From: Streptomyces exfoliatus
GTDB taxonomy: Bacteria; Actinomycetota; Actinomycetes; Streptomycetales; Streptomycetaceae
DNA: 64,000 nt
Direction of reading: 5' to 3'
Assembly: GCF_000725545.1 (NCBI RefSeq)
Contig: NZ_JNZP01000012.1
Coordinates: forward strand, 186,001 to 250,000
Shown here: positions 16,363-22,845 of the stretch, piece by piece
How the letters are laid out: the number at the start of each line of letters is the position of its first letter
Numbering within the stretch: position 1 is the stretch's first letter
Position numbers and translations under genes: made by a program
Notes under the pieces: model-generated
The model's database searches: none
What the model was told of the DNA's origin: nothing
What the model saw: only the letters and a program-made list of their open reading frames with translations

Positions 16363-17883
16363 TCAACTCCTCAGGTGCGTGAGGACGGAACGCACGGCCC
16401 GTTCCACCGCCGCGCGCGACTCGTCGGTGGGGTCGACCAGTTCGAAGCTGTGGCGCCCGTCAGGGACGTCGACGACCTCGACGTCGGCGCCCGTCCTCCC
16501 GGCGGCGGTCAGGAACTCCTCGACCGTCGCCGCGAAGGCCGGATGCTCGCGCCCGGCCCGGGTGAGCACGATCGGCGGCCCGTCCGCCGTCCCGACAGTG
16601 GCGACGGGGCGGAAGCGCGAGTCCACGGTCCGCCAGCCGGGCAGCGGTGCCAGGGCGGGGTAGTTGGCGGCCACGCACCGCAGCCACGGCGGGGGCGCGG
16701 CGAGCCAGTCCGCCGCCAGGAGCCCGCCGGTCGAGAAGAACCAGAGCGCGATCCGGTCCTCGTCGACGCGGGGGTCGGCGCGGACCAGCGCGACGGCCTC
16801 GGCGAGGTCGTCCGCGGCGCGCGGGTAGTCGGCGATGCCGTGCAGCCGGTGGTCCAGGGTGACGCCGACGACGCCGAGGCCCGCGGCGTACCTGCCGTAC
16901 CCGAGGAAGAACGGCGTGTCCCTCGGGGTGGGGCGCTGGTCGACGGCGACGGGGCCACCGTGGACGAACACGATCGCGGGCCTCGGCCGACCGGATTCCG
17001 GCAGGTGGAGGTCGACGCGTCCGCGCCGCTCGCGCGGCACCTCGGGTACGTCGAGGAGGAAGGGCAGGAGATGCGGGGGCCGTTCGTGCTCGGGGTCGCG
17101 CTCGGGCGCGGTGACGCGGTGCCCCTCACCGGCCGCCGCCTGGAGCAGCACCTCGGCCAGTTCGCCGGGCGCGGAGAGCATCGCCCAGTGTCCGGTGCCG
17201 AGGTCGAGGAAGCGGAACCGGTCGTCGGCGAGCGCGCGGAACTGCGGCGGACCCGATTCCACCAGCATCCGCACCAGGTCGACGCTGGAGCCGTTGGCGG
17301 TACAGAGCACGCCCGTGGTCGGCGGTGCGGCGGCCGCGCCGGACAGCCGGAGCGGCTGGGTGAAGGTGCCCGCCGGCTGGGGCGAGGCCAGGCGCTCAAG
17401 GCGATCCAGAGCCTCGGCGGGCACCCCCTCGGTGCTGCCCCAGCGGGACCAGGTGCCCGGCCGCGGCGGTGGGATCCACCCGTCGTCCGCGGCGGGCAGG
17501 ACGCCGTCCGTCCGCCGCGCCCGTACCTCGGGATGGGGCACGGAGCCCAGGGCGGTCTCGCCTTCCTGCGGCAGGGCCGTGTCCAGGGAGACGATCCGGG
17601 CGACCCGCCCGGGGCGCCGGTCGGCGGCGGCGAGGACGGGGTGGAGCCCGTACCCGTGGCCGACGAGCACGACCCGGGGCGTACGGATGCCGTCGATCAG
17701 CCGCAGCAGGTCCTCGACGTGAGTCCCAAGACCGGTGCCGGGTCCCGCCCCGCCCCGCCGCTCCCCCATACCGGTCAGGGTCGCCGGATACGCCTCCGCG
17801 CCCGCCTCCCGCAGGCGTGCGGCCACTTCCTCCCACACCCAGCCGCCGGTGAACGCGCCCGGAACCAGTACGAACGCCGTCAT
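16363..17883 (-). CDS. Tandem-fused alpha/beta hydrolase (two domains)
   Basis: Cytoplasmic protein of 506 aa made of two alpha/beta-hydrolase domains. The N-terminal one (~1-255) resembles the EstC/salicylate-esterase group: FVLVPGAFTGGWVWEEVA, TLTGMGERR, and TGHWAML with the catalytic His. Its nucleophile elbow, however, reads GHGYG (75-79), with Gly77 where Ser is expected. The C-terminal one (~285-506) has the oxyanion loop FVHGGP (~306-311), an elbow FFSTGG with Ser384 and DGRHSFEL with the likely His. So only the second domain looks catalytically complete. The ATG at 17883 follows GAGGAGA. The MerR-type promoter at 17921-17951 drives it. Confidence 0.8.
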   Translation of the reverse strand: MTAFVLVPGAFTGGWVWEEVAARLREAGAEAYPATLTGMGERRGGAGPGTGLGTHVEDLLRLIDGIRTPRVVLVGHGYGLHPVLAAADRRPGRVARIVSLDTALPQEGETALGSVPHPEVRARRTDGVLPAADDGWIPPPRPGTWSRWGSTEGVPAEALDRLERLASPQPAGTFTQPLRLSGAAAAPPTTGVLCTANGSSVDLVRMLVESGPPQFRALADDRFRFLDLGTGHWAMLSAPGELAEVLLQAAAGEGHRVTAPERDPEHERPPHLLPFLLDVPEVPRERRGRVDLHLPESGRPRPAIVFVHGGPVAVDQRPTPRDTPFFLGYGRYAAGLGVVGVTLDHRLHGIADYPRAADDLAEAVALVRADPRVDEDRIALWFFSTGGLLAADWLAAPPPWLRCVAANYPALAPLPGWRTVDSRFRPVATVGTADGPPIVLTRAGREHPAFAATVEEFLTAAGRTGADVEVVDVPDGRHSFELVDPTDESRAAVERAVRSVLTHLRS

Positions 17884-17920
17884 GATCGTCTCCTCGCCCG
17901 TCGGGTGACTCCTCGCCGCC

Positions 17921-17951
17921 ACGCTAGGAACTCCCCCTGCGGGAGGTTCAA
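17921..17951 (-). promoter_or_regulatory. MerR-type promoter with 19-bp spacer and central dyad
   Basis: On the minus strand: -35 TTGAAC (17951-17946), 19-bp spacer, -10 TAGCGT (17926-17921). The spacer carries the dyad AACCTCCC ... GGGAGTT (17929-17948). An overlong 19-bp spacer with an operator inside is the hallmark of MerR-activated promoters. Transcription should begin near 17914, about 30 nt before the hydrolase ATG. The MerR gene at 18026 diverges from it. Confidence 0.85.
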
Positions 17952-18025
17952 GGACGGCGACGGGCGGAGGTGATCGCGAACGGGCCGTACAGGACACTGG
18001 AGTCGACCGGAGGGAGGCTCGCGCC

Positions 18026-18979
18026 GTGGTGTCCGAGGGACTGTGGAGCATCGGGGAGCTCGCCGCGCGGGCGGGTGCCACCGTGAAGACGGTGCGCTAC
18101 TACACCGACCGCGGGCTGCTGCCCGAGGCGGCGCGCAGCGCGGGAGGGCATCGGCGGTACGGGCAGGAGGCACTCGGCCGGCTCCGGCTGATCCGCTCAC
18201 TGCGCGCCCTCGACCTGCCCGTCCCCGAGGTGGAGCGGGTGCTCGCACGGGACGACGCCCTGGAGGAGGTCGTGGCGGGGCAGTTGCGCGAGCTGGGTTC
18301 CCAACTGGCCGCGCTGCGCTGGCGCGAGGCCTCGCTGCTCCTGCTCAAGGACTGCCCGGCCGGGGAACGCGCCGACCGGTTGCGGCTGCTCGGCGCGGTC
18401 TCCGTGCCGCCGGGCACGGACGCGCTCGCCAGGTTCTGGCGGCGGATCCTCCCGGTCCGGCTGCCGGGCCGGGTGGTTTCGATGGTCCTCGACTCGGTGG
18501 TGCCGGGGCTCCCGGAGGAGCCGACGCCCGCGCAGGTCCTCGACTTCGCCAAGCTGCACGCGCTCGTGTCCGATCCGCGCCTCGACAGTCCGGAGTCCCG
18601 ACCGGCGCCGCCGCTGCCTGCCGGGGAGTACCGTCCCGCGGTGCTGTACGAGGGGCTCGCGGAGGCGTACGCGCTGGCCGCGGCGGAGGTTCGGGCCGGG
18701 CACGACCCGCAGGACGGCGGGGCCCTGGACTGCTTCGTCGGCGCCTACGCACGCGCGCGCGGGGCGGTGGACTCGCCGGAGTTCCGGCGTGGGCTCGTCC
18801 CGCTGCTCGCCGGGAGCCAGGGCCCGGTGATCATCCGTTACTGGAAGCTCGCCACCGGCCTGTTCCCTCCCGGGGAGCCGGTCCTCGGCGCCCTCCACCA
18901 CCACCTCTCGGTCGCGCTCGGCCGGCAGGTCGGGGAGGAGGCCGGCGTGGCGCCGTCGGCGCACCCGGGCGGGTGGTGA
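18026..18979 (+). CDS. MerR-family transcriptional activator
   Basis: Protein of 317 aa. A MerR winged helix occupies residues ~7-75 (SIGELAARAGATVKTVRYY, TDRGLLP, GGHRRYGQEAL), followed by a dimerisation helix and a long C-terminal effector region (~115-317) without Cys-type metal ligands, so the inducer is probably organic. The start is the GTG at 18026 with GGAGGGAGG at about -10. It diverges from the fused hydrolase, whose promoter at 17921-17951 has the typical MerR architecture. The pair therefore looks like a small-molecule sensor and the hydrolase it induces. Confidence 0.88.
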   Translation: MVSEGLWSIGELAARAGATVKTVRYYTDRGLLPEAARSAGGHRRYGQEALGRLRLIRSLRALDLPVPEVERVLARDDALEEVVAGQLRELGSQLAALRWREASLLLLKDCPAGERADRLRLLGAVSVPPGTDALARFWRRILPVRLPGRVVSMVLDSVVPGLPEEPTPAQVLDFAKLHALVSDPRLDSPESRPAPPLPAGEYRPAVLYEGLAEAYALAAAEVRAGHDPQDGGALDCFVGAYARARGAVDSPEFRRGLVPLLAGSQGPVIIRYWKLATGLFPPGEPVLGALHHHLSVALGRQVGEEAGVAPSAHPGGW

Positions 18980-19076
18980 TCGGCGGCACGTGGGTGAACG
19001 CGCGCATGCGGTGCGGCGGACCGGGGAAGGGGCGCACGACGCACGCTGCACGCAGGACGACGAGGAGGTGGTGCCG

Positions 19077-19898
19077 GTGTCGGGGCCGACAACCGGAGAG
19101 GAGGTGGGAGCACCGTGCTGGCTGAGTCTGAACGCGCGCGATCTGGACGCGGCGGAGCGCTTCTACGGGGCCGTGCTGGGATGGACGTTCCGGCGGGGCG
19201 GCGAGGAGCGCAAGTACGCGGTGGGTGAGCTGGGCGAGGTGCCCGTGGCCGGGATCGCGGCCGTCGCGGCCGAGCTGTCCGTACCGGTGTCCTGGACGGC
19301 GTTCTTCGCCGTGGACGACGCCGACGCGGCGGTGGCGCGGATCAGGGAGCGGGGCGGCACCGTGGGGGTGGGGCCGGTGGCCTACCCGCCCGAGGGGCGT
19401 GCGGCGCTCGCGACCGACCTGGAGGGTGCGGCGTTCGGCGTGTGGCAGGGGCGGACGGAGTCGCAGTGGCACATCGGCGAGCACTCGGCGCCCGCCTGGC
19501 TCGAACTGCACACGCGGGACGCGTTCGAGGCGGCCGTGTTCTACGGCGAGGTGCTCCGCTGGGCGGACGAGGGCACGGGCCGTTACGAGGTGTCGTACGA
19601 GCAGGACAAGGTGGTGCTGCGGCGCGAGGGCGAAGCGGTGGCCCGCTTGAACAGCGGTCCCGTCGAGTCCGGTTCACCCCGGCCGCAGCTGCGTCCGCGC
19701 TGGCTGGTGCGCTTCAGGGTGCCCGATCCGGAGGCGGCGACGGCGGCGGTCCTGGCGCACGGTGGTTCGGTGGTGCCGGGCGGGGACTGGGGCGGGGTTC
19801 GCGGCCCCGAGGAGGCCGAGGGGCGCAGGGCGGTGGTGGTACGGGACCCGGACGGGGCGCTCTTCACGCTGGAGGGCGTCGAGGAGGGCAAGGGCTGA
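19077..19898 (+). CDS. Two-domain VOC (glyoxalase/bleomycin-resistance fold) protein
   Basis: Protein of 273 aa with two VOC modules, ~12-125 (CWLSLNARDLDAAERFYGAVLGW) and ~135-270 (AWLELHTRDAFEAAVFYGEVL). The first ends in the DLEGAAFGVWQ signature and the second in DPDGALFTLEG. The GTG at 19077 with GGAGG at 19064-19068 is chosen; an ATG-type frame opening at 18990 lacks a ribosome site. Metal-ligand positions are degenerate and the substrate is unknown. Similar two-domain proteins are encoded at 35030 and 48951. It follows the MerR gene by about 100 bp on the same strand. Confidence 0.8.
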   Translation: MSGPTTGEEVGAPCWLSLNARDLDAAERFYGAVLGWTFRRGGEERKYAVGELGEVPVAGIAAVAAELSVPVSWTAFFAVDDADAAVARIRERGGTVGVGPVAYPPEGRAALATDLEGAAFGVWQGRTESQWHIGEHSAPAWLELHTRDAFEAAVFYGEVLRWADEGTGRYEVSYEQDKVVLRREGEAVARLNSGPVESGSPRPQLRPRWLVRFRVPDPEAATAAVLAHGGSVVPGGDWGGVRGPEEAEGRRAVVVRDPDGALFTLEGVEEGKG

Positions 19899-19905
19899 GC
19901 GTCGG

Positions 19906-19943
19906 CCGGTGCGGGCGCGGGCCGTTCTCCGTGCCCGCACCGG
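19906..19943 (+). terminator. Hairpin after VOC gene
   Basis: Stem CCGGTGCGGGC (19906-19916) pairs perfectly with GCCCGCACCGG (19933-19943) across a 16-nt loop, 7 bp after the stop. A third copy of the left arm follows at 19955-19965, so alternative pairings are possible. Confidence 0.65.
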
Positions 19944-19986
19944 TCGACACCCGGCCGGTGCGGGCTCTCGGGCCGCCGGACACGAC

Positions 19987-20183
19987 CTAGGGCCTCTCGT
20001 TTGGATCATGCCGGGCTCGCGGGCCCTGGCACCGCACCTCGTCGCGTTGTCGTCGGTTGCCATGGCGCCGCCATGGCACCCTCCTCCGCCTTGCGAGGCG
20101 TCCCCTGGGCCCTGCGGGCCTGGGGAGACCCCATCTACCAGAGCCCGCTCCTGATCCGGCCTGATCCAAACGAAGGACCCTAG
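19987..20183. mobile_element. CTAG-ended inverted-repeat element, long copy
   Basis: A 197-bp non-coding element flanked by CTAG at both ends. The terminal 28 bp are inverted repeats matching at 24 positions; both ends read CTAGGG, then a variable part, then CGTTTGGATCA. The right CTAG (20180-20183) contains the TAG stop of the minus-strand exporter gene. The left end is nearly identical to one end of the short copy at 5933-6013. It looks like a MITE or an IS remnant, but the family is not identified and no target duplication other than CTAG is visible. Confidence 0.65.
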
Positions 20184-21646
20184 GCGGTGGCCCCGGAGGG
20201 GGCGCGCGGTGCGGCGTCGGGCTCGATGCCCGCCAGGCCCTCGGAGGGGGCTGCCGTGGCCCTGGCGGGGATGAAGGCGGCGACGACCGCGGCCACCAGG
20301 CCGACGCCGCAGCCGATGAGCATCGCGACGCGGAAGCCCTCCTCGGACGGCAGCGCGTGGCCGCCCAGGGTCGTGGTCATCTGGGCCAGGACGACGCCGA
20401 TCACGGCGGCCGAGACAGAGGTGCCGATGGAGCGCATCAGGGTGTTGAAGCTGTTGGCGGAGGCGGTCTCCTCCTGCGGGACGGCGCCCATGATGAGGGC
20501 GGGCATGGCTCCGTAGGCGAGTCCGACGCCGGTGTTGCAGATGAGCGTGACGACGAGCAGGCCCCAGGTGGAGCCCATCAGGGCGAGCGAGGAGCCGTAT
20601 CCGGCGGCGATGACCAGGGCGCCGACGGAGAGCGTGACCTTGGGGCCGCGGGCGGCCGACAGCTTGGCGCCGAGAGGCGCCAGAAGCATCATCATCAGGC
20701 CTGCCGGGGCCATCCACAGGCCCATCGCCATCATCGACTGGCCGAGGCCGTAGCCGGTGGCCTCGGGCAGCTGGAACAGCTGCGGGACGACGAGGGACTG
20801 CGCGTACATGGCGAATCCGACGAGGACCGACGCGGCGTTGGTCAGCAGGACGACGGGGCGGGCGGTGACCCGCAGGTCGACGAGGGGATCGCGGGTACGC
20901 AGTTCCCATCGGCCCCAGGCGAGCAGGACGACGGCCGCGACGGCGAAGAGGCCGAGGGTGGTGCCGCTGCCCCAGCCCCAGGTGGCGCCCTTGGAGACGG
21001 CGAGCAGCAGGGCGACGAGGCCGACGCCGAGGCCCAGCGCGCCGGGCACGTCGAAGCGGCCGGGGCCGGCGGCGCGGCGGCCCGCGGGGGCGACGCGCCA
21101 GATCAGGGCGCCCACGACGACGCTCAGCGCGGCGGCGACCCAGAAGAGCACGCGCCAGCTGGCGTTCTCGGCGACGGCGGCGGAGAACGGCAGGCCGAGG
21201 GCGCCGCCGACGCCCATGGAGGCGCTCATGAGGGCGATGGAGCCGCCCAGCTTCTCGGCCGGGAGGATGTCGCGGAGCAGGCTGATGCCGAGCGGGACGA
21301 CACCCATGCCGAGGCCCTGGAGGCCGCGTCCGACGATCATCGGGACGACGGAGGAGGCGAGCGCGCAGACCACCGAGCCGACGATCAGCGGGATCACGGA
21401 GACGAGGAGGACCCGCCGCTTGCCGAGGGTGTCGCCGAGCCGGCCGGCCACGGGGGTGGCGACGGCTCCGGCCAGGAGCGTGGCGGTGATCACCCAGGAG
21501 GCGTTGGACGCGCTGGTGTCGAGGAGTTTCGGGAGGTCGCCGATGAGCGGCACCACCAGGGTCTGCATGAGTGCGGCGACGATGCCGGCGAGCGCCAGGA
21601 CACCGACGACGCGTCCGGGCCGGGTGTCGGGCGTGGAACCGTCCAC
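20180..21646 (-). CDS. MFS drug exporter (EmrB/QacA type)
   Basis: Inner-membrane proton-coupled exporter, 488 aa, with about 14 hydrophobic segments. The motif-A loop AGRLGDTLGKRR lies between the second and third segments, and motif C-like GVGGALGLPFS follows. The GTG at 21646 follows GAGGGAGA; the frame stays open far upstream but crosses the divergent regulator and its operators, so the longer version is rejected. The divergent MarR gene and the duplicated operator at 21690-21743 predict substrate-induced derepression. The TAG stop lies in the CTAG end of the repeat element at 19987-20183. Confidence 0.88.
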   Translation of the reverse strand: MDGSTPDTRPGRVVGVLALAGIVAALMQTLVVPLIGDLPKLLDTSASNASWVITATLLAGAVATPVAGRLGDTLGKRRVLLVSVIPLIVGSVVCALASSVVPMIVGRGLQGLGMGVVPLGISLLRDILPAEKLGGSIALMSASMGVGGALGLPFSAAVAENASWRVLFWVAAALSVVVGALIWRVAPAGRRAAGPGRFDVPGALGLGVGLVALLLAVSKGATWGWGSGTTLGLFAVAAVVLLAWGRWELRTRDPLVDLRVTARPVVLLTNAASVLVGFAMYAQSLVVPQLFQLPEATGYGLGQSMMAMGLWMAPAGLMMMLLAPLGAKLSAARGPKVTLSVGALVIAAGYGSSLALMGSTWGLLVVTLICNTGVGLAYGAMPALIMGAVPQEETASANSFNTLMRSIGTSVSAAVIGVVLAQMTTTLGGHALPSEEGFRVAMLIGCGVGLVAAVVAAFIPARATAAPSEGLAGIEPDAAPRAPSGATA

Positions 21647-21689
21647 GTGATGTTCTCCCTCGGTCTCCCCCAGCCGGTCCGAGGGTCGG

Positions 21690-21743
21690 TTATGCATCAT
21701 GCACATCAATTGCTCGGTACACAAATTATGTAGGATGCACATC
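21690..21743. promoter_or_regulatory. Two MarR operator copies in an AT-rich island
   Basis: Two 18-bp boxes of the form TTATGnAnnATGCACATC at 21690-21707 and 21726-21743, 36 bp apart. The first contains the palindrome TGCAT-C-ATGCA (21693-21703). They occupy the divergent promoter between the exporter (21646) and the MarR gene (21770), one box near each start. This is among the few AT-rich stretches in the window. Confidence 0.78.
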
Positions 21744-21769
21744 CGATCAGGGCGGGAGAGAATGACCCC

Positions 21770-22237
21770 ATGGACAAGCCCGTGGACAAGCCCACTCATC
21801 TGGTCGAGTTCGAGACCATGCTGCTCGGCCGGCACTCCCTGCTGTACGCGCCTCGCTCCCGGGCCTCCGGCGGGCAGCTCGACCGCAGCGCGTACGTCGT
21901 CCTGAGCCGCATCCGGATGCACGGGCCCATGTCCATCGGGCAGCTCAGCGAGGCCTTCGGCCTCGACGCCTCCACCCTCAACCGCCAGACCGCGGCGATG
22001 CTGCGCGCCGGCGTCGTCGAACGCATCCCCGACCCGGACGGCGGGATCGCCCGCAAGTTCCGCATCACGGCGGAGGGCGAGCGGCGCCTTGAGGCCGACC
22101 GGGCCTCGAACATCGACGGCCTGGAGCGGGTGATGGAGCACTGGTCACCCGAGGACGTGGCCCACTTCGCGGCCTACCTCGAACGCTTCAACCGGGACAT
22201 CGAACGCCTGGAGGGCCGCCCCTGGCCGCGCCCCTGA
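21770..22237 (+). CDS. MarR-family repressor
   Basis: Dimeric winged-helix regulator, 155 aa. The recognition part reads MSIGQLSEAFGLDASTLNRQ (about residues 51-70) and the wing has ERIPDPDGGIARKFRITAEGERRL. It starts at ATG 21770. It is divergent from the MFS exporter at 21646, and the duplicated operator between them makes it the likely repressor of both itself and the pump. The ligand is unknown and probably a hydrophobic toxin exported by the pump. Confidence 0.88.
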   Translation: MDKPVDKPTHLVEFETMLLGRHSLLYAPRSRASGGQLDRSAYVVLSRIRMHGPMSIGQLSEAFGLDASTLNRQTAAMLRAGVVERIPDPDGGIARKFRITAEGERRLEADRASNIDGLERVMEHWSPEDVAHFAAYLERFNRDIERLEGRPWPRP

Positions 22238-22271
22238 GGCGTGATTCCGCACCACTCCGCACCGCCCCCGC

Positions 22272-22643
22272 TCAGCCGCCGGCCCGCCGCACGGCGGCCT
22301 GCCGGTCCGCCGTCGCCAGGGCGGTGTTGACGAGCGCCACGGCGGCGAAGACGACGGCCCACACCGGTCGGCCGAGGTCGTGCAGCGCGACCGCCGCCGC
22401 CCCGAACACCAGGGCCTTCACGACCAGAACCCCCGCGATGGGCAGCCGTATCCGGGCCTTGGGCGCGGCGAACAGGCCCCACACGACGGTCGCGACGGCG
22501 GGCACGGCGACCGCGAGCACCCACCGGAGAGCCAGGTTCTCCGCACTCTCCCACCCCCACCGCGCCAGCACGGCCAAGGCCGCGAGCTCCAGCAGGAACG
22601 CCAGGCCTTCGTTGAACACGTGCAGCGGCGTGGGCAGTTTCAT
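22272..22643 (-). CDS. YrdB-like (DUF2568) membrane protein
   Basis: Small integral membrane protein of 123 aa with four hydrophobic segments. It opens with NEGLAFLLELAALAVLARWG and contains VPAVATVVWGLFAAPKA, both typical of the YrdB/DUF2568 family, whose function is unknown. The ATG at 22643 with AGAGG upstream is preferred over one 24 nt further up. It is convergent with the MarR gene, with only 34 bp between the stops. The palindrome at 22695-22711 lies just upstream of its start. Confidence 0.75.
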   Translation of the reverse strand: MKLPTPLHVFNEGLAFLLELAALAVLARWGWESAENLALRWVLAVAVPAVATVVWGLFAAPKARIRLPIAGVLVVKALVFGAAAVALHDLGRPVWAVVFAAVALVNTALATADRQAAVRRAGG

Positions 22644-22694
22644 CGGAGCCTCTCGAACGTCGATCACGCGTGCGGGCCGCCCGAGCCTAGACCC

Positions 22695-22711
22695 GACTTC
22701 TGACAGAAGTC
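22695..22711. promoter_or_regulatory. 17-bp perfect palindrome GACTTCTG-A-CAGAAGTC
   Basis: Perfect odd palindrome about 50 bp upstream of the YrdB-like gene and 135 bp upstream of the amylase gene, in a 202-bp divergent gap. The spacing and symmetry fit an operator rather than a terminator. Which of the two genes it serves is not clear. Confidence 0.55.
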
Positions 22712-22756
22712 TTTACCTCCGGTCCCGGCGGCGGTAACTTCCCGCCGACGCAAGAT

Positions 22757-22767
22757 GTTTCAGAAAC
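22757..22767. promoter_or_regulatory. GTTTCAGAAAC palindrome upstream of amylase
   Basis: An 11-bp palindrome (GTTTC-A-GAAAC) followed by ACTTTCC and a further GTTTCC within 20 bp. It lies about 80 bp upstream of the alpha-amylase start. Streptomyces amylase promoters carry MalR/Reg1 repressor sites with similar CAGAAAC/CTTTC elements, so this is a candidate maltose-repressor site. The assignment rests on resemblance only. Confidence 0.45.
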
Positions 22768-22845
22768 TTTCCGACAGCGTTTCCAACGGTGCCGATCCCC
22801 CTCTCCCGCCAGCCCGTACGGAGCGCGCCCCCGCCTGGAGTTGAG

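Noticed and set aside
21647..22141. N-terminal extension of the MFS exporter across the MarR gene
   Set aside because: The frame is open but crosses the operators and the divergent regulator; the GTG at 21646 with a good ribosome site fits the family start.
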